A DNA stretch of 64,000 bases from Micromonospora musae (GTDB lineage Bacteria > Actinomycetota > Actinomycetes > Mycobacteriales > Micromonosporaceae), in NCBI RefSeq assembly GCF_003626635.1, contig NZ_RAZT01000003.1, positions 186,001-250,000 on the forward strand. Direction: 5' to 3'. Position numbers and translations under genes: made by a program. The notes below the pieces were generated by a model. The model did no database searches. It was given only the letters and a program-made list of their open reading frames with translations, and had not been told where the DNA came from. This document shows positions 45,745 to 55,080 of this stretch, in pieces (position 1 is the first letter of the stretch; each line of letters begins with the position of its first letter).

Positions 45745-46755
45745 GTGATCGACGTACCGCTCTCCGTTCTTGACCTTGCGCCGGTCGCCACCGGCGCCAC
45801 CCCGGGCGAGGCCCTGCGACACACCACCGAGTTGGCCCGCCGCACCGAGGAGCTGGGCTACCACCGGTTCTGGGTGGCCGAGCACCACAACATGCCGGCG
45901 ATCGCGAGCTCCGCCCCGCCGGTGCTCATCGCGCACCTGGCGGCGGCGACCTCGACGATCCGGCTCGGTTCTGGCGGGGTGATGCTGCCCAACCACGCGC
46001 CGCTGGTGGTGGCCGAGCAGTTCGGCACGCTGGAGGCGCTGCATCCGGGCCGGATCGACCTGGGCATCGGCCGCGCCCCGGGTACGGACCAGGTGACGGC
46101 GCTGGCGCTGCGCCGGACCATGGAAGGGCTCTCGGCCGAGGGGTTCCCCCGTGAGCTGGCCGACCTGATGAACTACTTCAGCGGCGAGCAGCCGGGCCCG
46201 ATCACCGCCACTCCAGGCCTGGGCGAGCAGCCGGCGGTCTGGCTGCTCGGTTCGAGCGGGTTCAGCGCCCAGTTGGCCGGTCTGCTCGGACTGCCGTTCT
46301 CGTTCGCGCACCACTTCAGCGCGCAGAACACCCTGCCGGCGCTGATGCTGTACCGGCAGCACTTCCGGCCGTCGCGGTTCCTGGAGAAGCCGTACGCCAT
46401 GGTGGCGGTCAACGTGTTCTGCGCGGAGACGGACGAGCGCGCGCACTGGCTCGCGGGGCCAGCCGGGCTCTCCTTCCTCCGAATGCGCTCCGGCCGGCCG
46501 CAGCCGTTGGCCACCCCGGAGGAGGCCGCGGCGTACCCGTACACCGAGGTCGAGCGGGAGTTCATGGCGCAGCGCCTGGAGGGTCAGGCGGTCGGCTCGC
46601 CGGAGACGGTGCGCCGTCAGCTGACCGAGCTGTTGGCGCGGACCGGCGCGGACGAGCTGATGCTCACCACGATGGTCTACGACGTGGCGGACCGCGTGCG
46701 CTCGTTCGAGCTGGTCGCCGAGCAGGTCGCCGGCGGCCTGCGGAGGAATGCCTGA
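45745..46755 (+). CDS. LLM-class flavin-dependent oxidoreductase
   Basis: 336-residue luciferase-like TIM-barrel monooxygenase of the MsnO8 type. Family segments: [87 protein letters not shown]. It would use reduced flavin on an unknown substrate. GTG at 45745 is chosen; TTG at 45733 is in frame. It follows lrp by 46 bp on the same strand and may be co-transcribed. Confidence 0.9.
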   Translation: MIDVPLSVLDLAPVATGATPGEALRHTTELARRTEELGYHRFWVAEHHNMPAIASSAPPVLIAHLAAATSTIRLGSGGVMLPNHAPLVVAEQFGTLEALHPGRIDLGIGRAPGTDQVTALALRRTMEGLSAEGFPRELADLMNYFSGEQPGPITATPGLGEQPAVWLLGSSGFSAQLAGLLGLPFSFAHHFSAQNTLPALMLYRQHFRPSRFLEKPYAMVAVNVFCAETDERAHWLAGPAGLSFLRMRSGRPQPLATPEEAAAYPYTEVEREFMAQRLEGQAVGSPETVRRQLTELLARTGADELMLTTMVYDVADRVRSFELVAEQVAGGLRRNA

Positions 46756-46824
46756 AACACGATCTTCATGCTGGTGTCACCCCCGCGACCCGGACGGGGC
46801 CTAGGTTCATATCCGGTGGTGGTA

Positions 46825-46858
46825 CGGCATTCCCGGTCGGGACGGGTCGGGAATGCCG
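46825..46858 (+). terminator. Hairpin downstream of the LLM gene
   Basis: cggcattcccg and cgggaatgccg pair perfectly over 11 bp with a 12-base loop, 70 bases after the LLM stop codon. It is a likely terminator. The rest of the roughly 700-bp region 46756-47462 shows no convincing gene; it holds the inverted repeat and tandem repeat listed separately. Confidence 0.65.
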
Positions 46859-47121
46859 CGGTGTGGCGCACCGGGCCGTAGCTGGGCGGATTCCGCGGCT
46901 GCGGCCCGGTGCCTGCCGCGACACCGTCTCGTCGGCGCGCATTTATCGGACCCTCTGGACGCTCGGGCGTTGACGCTCTGGTCGGTGCTGCCTCGCTGGT
47001 CCGTGCTGCCGAGCTGTTCGAAGGCTGACCCCTCGCCGTGCCGCTGCCGACCCCCTGATTCCCGGCCGTCGGCCATTACGGAGCGCGACTTTCCGGCGGG
47101 GTGGAGTGGACCTCGCCGCCG

Positions 47122-47246
47122 CCTTTGCTCTGCACCCCTATACGCGCCAGTCGCACACCGTCACCGAATTCGGCTGCCCGACTCGGGGCTCGCCTTCGAA
47201 AACCCCAGCTCGGCGGGGTGGTGCGTCGGCGGGTGCAGAGCAAAGG
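47122..47246. repeat. Inverted-repeat-bounded 125-bp element
   Basis: Perfect 16-bp terminal inverted repeats, cctttgctctgcaccc (47122-47137) and gggtgcagagcaaagg (47231-47246), enclose 93 bp with no coding potential. No target-site duplication is evident. The arrangement resembles a MITE-like or dispersed extragenic element. I recall similar TTTGCTCTGCACCC sequences between genes in Micromonosporaceae, unverified. Confidence 0.7.
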
Positions 47247-47328
47247 GCCGAAAGAGCGAGGCACCGCCAGGCGGCGGCGGCAGCTCTCCGTAGTCAGTAC
47301 GGACGGTTACTTCGGTGGCGGAGCGGCC

Positions 47329-47385
47329 GGACAGGGCCCGCCGGCCCGGACAGGGCCCGCCGGCCAGGACAGGGCCCGCCAGCCA
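47329..47385. repeat. 19-bp tandem repeat, three copies
   Basis: Three consecutive 19-base copies of ggacagggcccgccggccc, the last two differing at one or two positions. It is non-coding and lies between the inverted-repeat element and the 3' end of the Rrf2 gene. Confidence 0.85.
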
Positions 47386-47462
47386 GCGCGCGGCGCCGGC
47401 GGTGGCGGTGGCGGGGCGGGACTGCGGTGGTGCGGGCGGGGCCGGCAGGCCCAGTCGTGGGA

Positions 47463-47927
47463 TCAGGTCCAGGCGCGCGGGTCGGCGGCCAGCTCGGTGA
47501 CCCGCGACGGCAACGTCCCGCCGGCCACGTCGGCGATCGTCACCAGCTCCAGGATCTCCCGCTCGCTGGCCCGCAACGCGATCCAGACCTCCTGCAACGA
47601 GCGGGCCGGGCCGTGGTAGCCGAGCTGCTCCGGACGCTGCCCCCGAACGTGGGCGAGCGGCCCGTCGATCACCCGGATCACCTCGGCCAACGAGATCTCG
47701 TCCGCCGGGCGGGCCAGCCAGTAGCCGCCCTCGGGACCACGCTGGGCTTGGACGATGCCGCCGCGGCGCAGCTGCAGCAGGATGCTCTCCAGGAACTTCG
47801 GCGGGATCTCCTGGGCCCGGGCGATCTGGTCGGCGGTGACCGGCCGGCCCCGTCCCGGCCCGGTGGCCGTCGCCGCGAGCTCGGCGGTCGCACGGAGGGC
47901 GTAGTCGACCCGAGCGGAGAGACGCAT
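47463..47927 (-). CDS. Rrf2-family regulator lacking cysteine ligands
   Basis: 154 residues. The Rrf2 winged helix is clear: MRLSARVDYALRATAELAA, QIARAQEIPPKFLESILLQLRRGGIVQAQRGPEGGYWLARPADEISLAEVIRVIDGP (residues about 33-88). The loop that holds three cysteines for an Fe-S cluster in IscR/NsrR/RsrR has none; the protein contains no Cys at all. It is therefore probably a CymR-like or other non-Fe-S sensor. ATG at 47927. It is 57 bp downstream of tesB on the same strand. Confidence 0.9.
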   Translation of the reverse strand: MRLSARVDYALRATAELAATATGPGRGRPVTADQIARAQEIPPKFLESILLQLRRGGIVQAQRGPEGGYWLARPADEISLAEVIRVIDGPLAHVRGQRPEQLGYHGPARSLQEVWIALRASEREILELVTIADVAGGTLPSRVTELAADPRAWT

Positions 47928-47984
47928 GCCGCAAAGGTTATCGGGCTGGTCAGCCGCCCGGTCCGCCGCCCCTCGGCCGATCGG

Positions 47985-48869
47985 TCACGCGCCGACGCGC
48001 CGCAGCAGCCCCTCCTGCACGGCGCTGGCGATCTGGCGGCCGTCCGTGGTGAACATCCGCCCGGTGGCCAACCCCCGGGCACCCGACGCCGACGGGCTCC
48101 AGCAGTCGTAGAGGAACCACTCGTCGGCGCGGAACGGCCGGTGGAACCAGAGCGCGTGGTCGAGGCTGGCCCCGACGACCCCGCCCGGACCCCACACCTC
48201 GCCGTGCACGGAGAGCACCGAGTCGAGCAGGGTCAGGTCGGAGGCGTACGTCAGCGCGCAGGCGTGCAGCAGCGGGTCGTCCGGCAGTTTGCCGTCGATC
48301 CGCATCCACACCCGCTGGTGCGGGTTGGCGGGGCGGTCGCCCGGGCGGACCCAGCCGGGCTCGCCGACGTAGCGGACGTCGATCGGGCGCGGGATCTGGG
48401 ACCAGATGCCGAGCCGTTCGGGGTAGCGGGCGAGCCGGTCGGGCATCGTCGGCACCTCGTCCGGCCCCGGCACGTCCAGCGGCGCCGGCGCCTGGTGGTC
48501 CAGCCCCTCCTCCACCCGCTGGAAGGAGGCCGACATGAAGAAGATCGGCTTGTCGTGCTGGAGGGCCACCGAGCGGCGTACCGAGAAGGAGCGCCCGTCC
48601 CGGACGTTCTCCACCTGGTACTCGATCGGTTCGGCCGGGTCGCCGGGGCGGACGAAGTAGCCGTGCAGCGAGTGCACGAACCGCTCCCGGTCGACCGTAC
48701 GGCCGGCGGCCACCAGCGCCTGGCCGGCGACCTGCCCGCCGTACACCCGCTGCGGCCCGACGGGCGGGCTCATCCCCCGGAAGGTCATGGTGGCGGTCTG
48801 TTCGAGATCGAGCACCTCGAGCAGCTGGTCGACCGCGGCCTGGCCGACCACGACCTTCGGGTCGGTCAC
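47985..48869 (-). CDS. tesB: Acyl-CoA thioesterase II (TesB)
   Basis: 294-residue double-hotdog thioesterase that hydrolyses acyl-CoA to free acid and CoA. Family segments: RVYGGQVAGQALVAAGRTVD, VHSLHGYFVRPGDPAEPIEYQVE, DGRSFSVRRSVALQ, and the second hotdog HALWFHRPFRADEWFLYD, GARGLATGRMFTTDGRQIAS. Catalytic Asp, Thr/Ser and Gln positions appear kept. The ATG overlaps the pyk stop by 4 bp. The pyk-tesB order matches Rv1617-Rv1618 of M. tuberculosis. Confidence 0.93.
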   Translation of the reverse strand: MTDPKVVVGQAAVDQLLEVLDLEQTATMTFRGMSPPVGPQRVYGGQVAGQALVAAGRTVDRERFVHSLHGYFVRPGDPAEPIEYQVENVRDGRSFSVRRSVALQHDKPIFFMSASFQRVEEGLDHQAPAPLDVPGPDEVPTMPDRLARYPERLGIWSQIPRPIDVRYVGEPGWVRPGDRPANPHQRVWMRIDGKLPDDPLLHACALTYASDLTLLDSVLSVHGEVWGPGGVVGASLDHALWFHRPFRADEWFLYDCWSPSASGARGLATGRMFTTDGRQIASAVQEGLLRRVGA

Positions 48870-50314
48870 TGCAAGGCCCGCGCCGAGGCCGCGTCGACCA
48901 ACGATCCGAGCTGGTGCACGCGGAGCGTGTTGGTCGAGCCGGGGGTGCCGGGCGGGCTGCCCGCCACGATCACCACGTAGTCGCCGGGGTTGGCCCGGTT
49001 GAGGCCGAGCAGCGCCTCGTCGACCTGGCGGAACATGTCGTCGGTGTGCTCGACGAAGGGCATCAGGAACGTCTCGACGCCCCAGGCGAGGGCGAGCTGG
49101 TTGCGCACCTCCGGCACGGGGGTGAAGGCCAGCAGCGGCAGGTCACAGTGCAGTCGGCTGAGCCGCCGCACCGTGTCGCCGGTCTGGGAGAAGGCGACCA
49201 GCGCCTTGGCGCCGATGGCCCGTGCGATGGAGGAGGCGGCGATGGTGAGGGCGCCGCCGTGGGTACGCGGGTCGTGCTGCAGCCGCGGCACGGCGAACGA
49301 GCCGCACTCGGTGGTCGTCACGATCCTGGCCATGGTGCTGACGGTGAGTACCGGGTACTTGCCGACGCTGGTCTCACCGGAGAGCATCACCGCGTCCGCG
49401 CCGTCGAGCACCGCGTTGGCCACGTCGGAGGCCTCGGCGCGGGTCGGGCGGGAGTTCTCGATCATTGAGTCGAGCATCTGGGTCGCCACGATGACCGGCT
49501 TGGCGTTCTCCCGGCAGAGCTGCACGGCGCGCTTCTGCACCAGCGGGACCTCGTCCAGCGGCATCTCGACGCCGAGGTCACCGCGGGCGACCATGACGCC
49601 GTCGAAGGCCAGCACGATGGCCTCCAGGTGGTCCACCGCCTCCGGCTTCTCGACCTTGGCCAGCACCGGCCGCTGCACTCCGACCTCGTTCATGATCGCG
49701 TGCACGCGCTTGATGTCGTCGGGCGAGCGGACGAAGGACAGCGCGATCATGTCGGCGCCGAGGCCGAGCGCGAAGCGCAGGTCCTCCTCGTCCTTCTCCG
49801 ACAGCGCCGGGACGCTGACCGCCACGTTCGGCAGCGACACGCCCTTGTTGTTGGAGACCGGGCCGCCCTCGGTGACCAGGCAGCGGATGTCGTTGCCCTG
49901 CACGTCGGTGACCTCGACGGCGACGCGGCCGTCGTCGATCAGCAGCCGGTCACCGGGCTTCACCTCCTGCGGCAGCCGCTTGTAGGTGCAGGAGACGCGG
50001 TCCTTCGTGCCGAGGATGTCGTCGCTGGTGATCACGACGGAGTCGCCGGTGCGCCACTCGTACGGGCCGTCGGCGAACTTGCCCAGGCGGATCTTGGGAC
50101 CCTGGAGGTCGGCGAGGACCGCCACCGGGTGACCGGCCGCCTCGGCCGCCTCCCGGACCAGCCGATAAACGGCTTCGTGGTCGGCGTGGCTGCCGTGACT
50201 GAAGTTGAGTCTCGCCACGTTCATCCCGGCCTCTACGAGCCCCCGGATGCGCTCCGGGGAAGAGGTGGCGGGGCCGAGAGTACAGACGATCTTCGCGCGG
50301 CGTGTCACGCCCAT
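48866..50314 (-). CDS. pyk: Pyruvate kinase
   Basis: 482-residue glycolytic enzyme making pyruvate and ATP from phosphoenolpyruvate and ADP. Signature regions: KIVCTLGPATSSPERIRGLVEAGMNVARLNFSHG (from residue 8), KVEKPEAVDHLEAIV, the active-site block DGVMVARGDLGVEMPLDEVP and the K+/Mg2+ site TRAEASDVANAVLDGADAVMLSGET. ATG at 50314 has ggagag upstream. It is first in the pyk-tesB unit. The 247 bp upstream holds its promoter region, with a cacgcg/cgcgtg dyad near 50392. Confidence 0.97.
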   Translation of the reverse strand: MGVTRRAKIVCTLGPATSSPERIRGLVEAGMNVARLNFSHGSHADHEAVYRLVREAAEAAGHPVAVLADLQGPKIRLGKFADGPYEWRTGDSVVITSDDILGTKDRVSCTYKRLPQEVKPGDRLLIDDGRVAVEVTDVQGNDIRCLVTEGGPVSNNKGVSLPNVAVSVPALSEKDEEDLRFALGLGADMIALSFVRSPDDIKRVHAIMNEVGVQRPVLAKVEKPEAVDHLEAIVLAFDGVMVARGDLGVEMPLDEVPLVQKRAVQLCRENAKPVIVATQMLDSMIENSRPTRAEASDVANAVLDGADAVMLSGETSVGKYPVLTVSTMARIVTTTECGSFAVPRLQHDPRTHGGALTIAASSIARAIGAKALVAFSQTGDTVRRLSRLHCDLPLLAFTPVPEVRNQLALAWGVETFLMPFVEHTDDMFRQVDEALLGLNRANPGDYVVIVAGSPPGTPGSTNTLRVHQLGSLVDAASARALQ

Positions 50315-50561
50315 CAGGCTAGTCTCTCCTCCGGGTCGGCCTGCTGACCGACCCCCTCGCGGGCTGCGGAACAATTCTCCACCGACACGCGAACACGCGT
50401 GGAACACAGGGTGGAGCCGCATCCGGGACGTTCTGGCTGGCGGGCAACGGCGACCGCGCGCCGGGAATCGTACGCCTCCCGTCCCGGCCGGGCGCCGGGT
50501 CCTCCCGGCCCGAGCGCGAGCCGCACCCGCACGAAGTCAGTGGCCGTCCGCGCCGCCGCCC

Positions 50562-50927
50562 TCAGCTCTCGGTCTTCGCGAGGGGGAACTCCAGCGACCC
50601 AGCCGGGCAGAGGAAGGTCATCACATCCACCCGGTAGAGCCCCGCCTGCACCGCGGGGTCGGCCTCCATCACGCTGCGCACGTCCTCCACGGAGCCGGTA
50701 CGGGCCAGCCCGAACCCGATCGGCGGGTCCGGGTTGTCCGCCCGCCCGTCGACCGAGCCGGAGACCAGGACGATGCCGCGCCGGTGCAGCGCGTCCATGT
50801 GCTCGGCGTGCTCGGCCTGCAGCCGCTGGATGGTCTGGGTCGACAGCGCCCGGCCGGCCCGCCCCGGGTAGAGCACGATGCACTCGTACGTGTCGAGCGC
50901 GAAGTCGACCTGCGGCACTCCCGCCAT
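50562..50927 (-). CDS. YciI-like protein
   Basis: 121-residue ferredoxin-like protein of the YciI family. Segments YECIVLYPGRAG, HAEHMDALHRRGIVLVSGSVDG, GFGLARTGSVEDVRSVMEADPAVQAGLYRVDVMTF fit the fold, including the histidines proposed as active-site residues. ATG at 50927 has ggaggg seven bases upstream. The role is unknown; relatives are putative dehydrochlorinases or regulators. Confidence 0.82.
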   Translation of the reverse strand: MAGVPQVDFALDTYECIVLYPGRAGRALSTQTIQRLQAEHAEHMDALHRRGIVLVSGSVDGRADNPDPPIGFGLARTGSVEDVRSVMEADPAVQAGLYRVDVMTFLCPAGSLEFPLAKTES

Positions 50928-51158
50928 TGCAGCCCCCTCCCGCCGTGCGCGCCGTCGCCCGCCCACGGGTCGGCATCACCGGCACCGGCTCAGCGTCGCA
51001 CGGGCCGTGACGGCGTGGTCGCCGCTCGGTCATTCCGGCCGGAGCGCCCCGTTCCGACCGGAGCTGCCGGATCCGTTCCGTCCCGTACCGTTCGGGGGTT
51101 CCGTCCCCGGTGGCGTTGCGTCCTCGCACTGCTGCGGGCGGCGCAGGGCCCGCTCCCC

Positions 51159-51365
51159 GTGACGCCCGTGGCGGTGCTGCCACCGGCGCCCCTCGGCGAC
51201 CACCAGAAGCCGGTGGCGGCGGCCCGCTCGCTGCGCGCAGGTGTACGGCTGGTGCTGGCCTGCACCGCTGCGCTGGTGGCCGCGGTCGGCGTCACCTGGT
51301 ACGCGCCGGGCCGGGCCGCCCCGGCCGCCACCGCCGGTGTCGTCGTGCTGCGCGAACCGCGCTGA
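51159..51365 (+). CDS. Possible small membrane protein
   Basis: 68-codon frame from GTG at 51159. It has one hydrophobic segment (AGVRLVLACTAALVAAVGVTW, about 29-49) after a basic stretch. No ribosome site or homologue is recognised. It converges with the CHAT gene with only 19 bp between the stop codons. It could be a chance frame. Confidence 0.3.
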   Translation: MTPVAVLPPAPLGDHQKPVAAARSLRAGVRLVLACTAALVAAVGVTWYAPGRAAPAATAGVVVLREPR

Positions 51366-51384
51366 CGCGGCCCGCCGAGGCCGG

Positions 51385-54300
51385 TCACGGCCCGATGTGG
51401 ACGTAACCCGCCCAGAGGTCCGGCCGGCCGGGCAGCACGGCACGGAGCCGGCGCACCGCGTGGTGCAGGGCGGGCGCGGCACGTTCCGGGTCGATACCGC
51501 CGGGCACCGCGAGCCGCGCGTAGAACTCCGCGCTGAGCTGCGCGGCCAGCGCGTCCGAGATGGACCAGAGCGCGCCGATGACGTGCCGGAAGCCGGCGAG
51601 CTGGAACGCGGTGCCGAGGGTGAGCGCCTCGTCCGCCAGGGCCGCCCCACCGCGTACCGTCTCGCAGGCGGACAGCACGGCGAGGGCCGCGGCGGTGCCG
51701 GCGGGGCGCCACAGGTCGCGCACCTGCAGCGGCCCGCCGGAGAGCACGAGCCGCCCCTCGGTCGGCGCGTCCAGGCGCTGGGTGCCGTGGCAGCAGAGGT
51801 GGACGACCGGCTGTCGGGGCAGCGCGGCGAGGACCGCCTGCGGTGTCGCGGCCGGGCCGGTCAGGGAGGTCACCTGCGGCAGGTACCGGCGGACGACGCC
51901 CTCCTCGCGCGCCACCGCGGGCAGGTCGGCCAGGCCCGGTGTCCGCGGCATGCCGACCACCAGCGCGGAGGTGATCGGTCCCCCGCCGGCCGGCGCCGCG
52001 TCGCGGGCTCGCCGCAGCGCCCGCAGCGACGCGGTGTACGACGGCACGACCCGGTCCAGCACGCCGTCGCGGCCCTCCATCGGCGCGGCGGCGTGCAGCG
52101 GCAGCAGGGTGAGCAACCCGGTGGGGCACCACCAGAGCCGGGGCCAGCTCGACCCTTCGGGCAGCGTGGCGGTCGGAGCGAGCGCGTCGAGCACCGGGGC
52201 GGCGGCGACCCGCCACAGCCAGTCCAGCGTTGCGGCCAGCCGCCGACGGGCTGCCGCGCGGCGCTCCAGTTCGGCGGCGACCCTCGCCGTGCCGCCGGAG
52301 GCGGTCGGGTCGTCGGTCGTCTCCCGACCCGGCACCGCCGCCGCGCCGATCTCGGCGACGGCGGCCAGAAACGCCGAGGCCCGCGGCACCAGCTCCGCGT
52401 CGGAGAGCTCGGGCAGCGGCACCAGCTCGACCCGCCCGTGCGTGACGACCAGCGCGTCGCAGCGCCGCCGCGCCACGTTGACCAGCACCACCGGGCCACC
52501 GGCCGCCGCGGCGGCCAGGTCGGCGAAGGGTGGTGGGCGGAGGAAGCCTTCGAAGCCGGGCAGCCGACGGATCTCGGCGAGTACCTCCCGCCGGCGGGTC
52601 GCCAGCTCGTGCCGGCGCTCCGAGCCACCGGCGGCACCGGTTCGTGCCGAGGCCAAGCCGTCCAGTTCGGCCTGCAGGTCGGCGAGGCGACCGGCCAGCC
52701 GGGGCGCCTTCGCGCGGAGCGCGGCCAGGTCCGCACCGGCGTCGTGTGCCCGGGTCAGCAGCACCGCGCGGCCGTACTCCAGCAGCTCCACGGCGCGTTC
52801 CGGCCGGTCCAGCGCGATCGCCACCGCCGCGGCGTCCCCGGCCAGGCGGGGGAAGCGGCGCAGCAGCCGCGCCTGGTCGTCGGGGTCCATGCCGTGCCAG
52901 GCGACCAGGTCGATCAGCTCGATCGCGAGGGTGTACCCGGCCAGGGCCGACACCAGGTCGCCGACCCGCTCGGCGTGCGCCGCCCACCGGTCGGCGGCGT
53001 GGGCGCGCTGCAGGGAGGGGGCGGCGTCGATCATCGCCGCTTCCCGGAGCGCCGCGGCCGCCTCGGCCAGGTCGACCGCCGGAACGCCACCCCGGCCGGC
53101 GGCGGACCCCACCGGGTTTGCGGTGTCGCTGCCCTCCGGGGGTACGCCGGCGATCATCTCCACCGCGCTGGCCAGGTTGATCAGGCACATGGCGCGGTCC
53201 GGGTGCCAGACGGGCAGCGAGGCGACCGCCGTCCGGAACACCCTCAGCAGCTCCGCCGCGTCGTCGCCGGGCCGTCCGGCCTCGATCCGGAGGCGCAACG
53301 CGTTGCCGAGGTTGGTGTACAGCCGGTGACCGTCCGGCGGGAACGGCGGCAGGGCCGCGCGTACGTCGCGCAGCAGGTCGACCGATTCGTCGACGTCCGC
53401 CAGGTCTCCGGTCAGCTGGTGCCGGAGCAGGAGGGCGAGGGCGAGGATGTGGACGACCGGGGCACGCTCCTCGTCGGCCTCGTGCCGGGCCAGCTCGGCG
53501 GCCTCCCGCAGCAGCGTGACGGCCGTCTGCGCGTCCCGTTCCAGCTCGGGGGGCGGCGGGTGGCCGTCGGCGCCGATTCTTGCCGGCCCACCGGCCTTCG
53601 GTGTCGCGTCGGTCATTCCCTCGACCGCCAGGTCGACCCGCCGGTTCAGGGCCGCGCCGTAGTTGGTGAGGACGAGCAGCCGGTCGGGGTGACCGGGCGG
53701 GGCCGCCGCCAGGGCCCGGCGCAGTACGGCGACCGCCTCGGTGAGGGTCGCCAGATCCTGCGTATGGGCGAAGAGCGCCTGCAGGGCGACGCCCAGGTTG
53801 GACAGGGATTGGGGCAGCAGCGGCGAATCGGCGGCGGCCGCGACGGCGGCGCGTAGCGTGGCCACGGCCGGCTCCAGCAGCTCGGGCTCCCCCGCCGCGT
53901 CGGCCAACTCGCGCCGGGCCTCGCCGAGGTCGCGCAGGAGGTGGGGGCGTTCCGGGTGACCGGCCGGGAGCAGTCGCTCCGCCTCGGCCAGCAGGTCGTG
54001 GCACTCCCGCAGGGTGTCGAGACCGAGCAGGCCGGTGTGGTGGCGGTGCAGGACGTGGCCGAGGTCGCGCAGGAGCAGGGCCCGCGTCACCGGCTCGTCC
54101 GTGGCGGCGACCGCCGTGCGGAGCAGCCGCAGTGACTCGGTGAGGTCGCCGCGGTGCCGGTGCAGCTCGTAGCGGGAGGCCAGCAGGCCGCCCAGTGCGC
54201 GTCGCAGCCCGGCCCGGTCGGCTCCGGCCGCGGCGTCCACCGCCGTCCGGTACGCGAAGATCGCCCCGTCCAGGTCGGCCGGGGCGTGGCTGTCTTCGTA

Positions 54301-55038
54301 CCGCTGGCCGAGCAGGGCCGCGAGACCGATCCGGGCGAGGTCGGCGAGGTCGGCGAGGTCCTTCGGCAGGCTGCCCGCCACGGCCACCGCGGCCCGGTTC
54401 GCCTCGATCGCCGCGTCCAGGTCGGCCGGGGTGCGTCGCTCGGTGTACCGCTCGGTGATCACCATGGCGTACATCAGGGCCGCCCCGGGGTCGGCCGCGG
54501 CCGCGAGGACCTCCACGGCGCGGTCGAGGTCGGTCGGGTCGCCGCGACGATGCCAGCGGTCCCGTAGCCGCTGGCCGAGGTTGATCCGGGCCGGCACGGG
54601 CAGCGGTGCCCCGCCGGCGTCGGCGAGGACGGCCTCGTCGAGCAGGCGGATCGACTCGTCCAACGCCGCGACGTCGTCGAGGAGCTCGTACCGGTCGCTC
54701 AGCACGGTAGCGAGGTTGAACAGCCGGAACGCCCGCTGCGGGTCGCCGGGCGGCGTCGACGCGAGGCTCCCCCGGTGCGCGTCGATCGCCGCCTGCAGGG
54801 CGGCACGGCGACCGAGGTGGCGGAACTGGTCCCGATACACCCGTCCCAGCGCGGAGAGGTGGTGCAGCCGCTGCGGCGCGCCCTCCGGGGTGATGGCGAG
54901 CGCCTGGCGCAGCAGCGCCGCCGCCCGGTCGGCGACGGAGTAGTCGCCGTCGCGTTCGGCCGCGGCCATCAGGGCCACGGCCTCCAGGAGGAGTTCCGTC
55001 CCCCGCCGGAGGCCCCGCGCCGGCTCCGGCTCCGACAT
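51385..55038 (-). CDS. TPR-repeat protein with C-terminal CHAT (caspase-like) peptidase domain
   Basis: 1217-residue protein. Residues about 15-800 are tetratricopeptide-like helical repeats, many with the pattern A..L..A...Y.....DL..A....R.A (for example RYEDSHAPADLDGAIFAYRTAV). Residues about 870-1217 are a CHAT domain with catalytic His1084 in HLCCHG and Cys1125 in LSACET, followed by FQLAGFRHVIGALWSISD. CHAT domains are caspase-fold proteases, known from separase-like and TPR-CHAT/Craspase systems, and the TPR part probably senses a partner. ATG at 55038 has ggggaggggg upstream. The upstream flank is interrupted by an IS605 element 40 bp away. The target is unknown; a role in conflict or cell death is inferred. 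Confidence 0.9.
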   Translation of the reverse strand: MSEPEPARGLRRGTELLLEAVALMAAAERDGDYSVADRAAALLRQALAITPEGAPQRLHHLSALGRVYRDQFRHLGRRAALQAAIDAHRGSLASTPPGDPQRAFRLFNLATVLSDRYELLDDVAALDESIRLLDEAVLADAGGAPLPVPARINLGQRLRDRWHRRGDPTDLDRAVEVLAAAADPGAALMYAMVITERYTERRTPADLDAAIEANRAAVAVAGSLPKDLADLADLARIGLAALLGQRYEDSHAPADLDGAIFAYRTAVDAAAGADRAGLRRALGGLLASRYELHRHRGDLTESLRLLRTAVAATDEPVTRALLLRDLGHVLHRHHTGLLGLDTLRECHDLLAEAERLLPAGHPERPHLLRDLGEARRELADAAGEPELLEPAVATLRAAVAAAADSPLLPQSLSNLGVALQALFAHTQDLATLTEAVAVLRRALAAAPPGHPDRLLVLTNYGAALNRRVDLAVEGMTDATPKAGGPARIGADGHPPPPELERDAQTAVTLLREAAELARHEADEERAPVVHILALALLLRHQLTGDLADVDESVDLLRDVRAALPPFPPDGHRLYTNLGNALRLRIEAGRPGDDAAELLRVFRTAVASLPVWHPDRAMCLINLASAVEMIAGVPPEGSDTANPVGSAAGRGGVPAVDLAEAAAALREAAMIDAAPSLQRAHAADRWAAHAERVGDLVSALAGYTLAIELIDLVAWHGMDPDDQARLLRRFPRLAGDAAAVAIALDRPERAVELLEYGRAVLLTRAHDAGADLAALRAKAPRLAGRLADLQAELDGLASARTGAAGGSERRHELATRRREVLAEIRRLPGFEGFLRPPPFADLAAAAAGGPVVLVNVARRRCDALVVTHGRVELVPLPELSDAELVPRASAFLAAVAEIGAAAVPGRETTDDPTASGGTARVAAELERRAAARRRLAATLDWLWRVAAAPVLDALAPTATLPEGSSWPRLWWCPTGLLTLLPLHAAAPMEGRDGVLDRVVPSYTASLRALRRARDAAPAGGGPITSALVVGMPRTPGLADLPAVAREEGVVRRYLPQVTSLTGPAATPQAVLAALPRQPVVHLCCHGTQRLDAPTEGRLVLSGGPLQVRDLWRPAGTAAALAVLSACETVRGGAALADEALTLGTAFQLAGFRHVIGALWSISDALAAQLSAEFYARLAVPGGIDPERAAPALHHAVRRLRAVLPGRPDLWAGYVHIGP

Positions 55039-55080
55039 GCCGCCCCCTCCCCGTTCGACGCGCCGACTGCGATCAGACTT

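Noticed and set aside
43957..46755. Natural-product gene cluster around the PLP and LLM flavin enzymes
   Set aside because: No polyketide, peptide, terpene or RiPP core enzyme is present; the genes fit amino-acid catabolism and a single oxidoreductase.
46756..47462. Short frames in the 700-bp gap
   Set aside because: No ribosome sites, no conserved motifs, and the frames cross the inverted and tandem repeats.
51241..53856. 871-codon plus-strand frame antisense to the CHAT gene
   Set aside because: No domain and Gly/Arg/Gln-rich composition; the minus-strand TPR-CHAT frame is clearly real.
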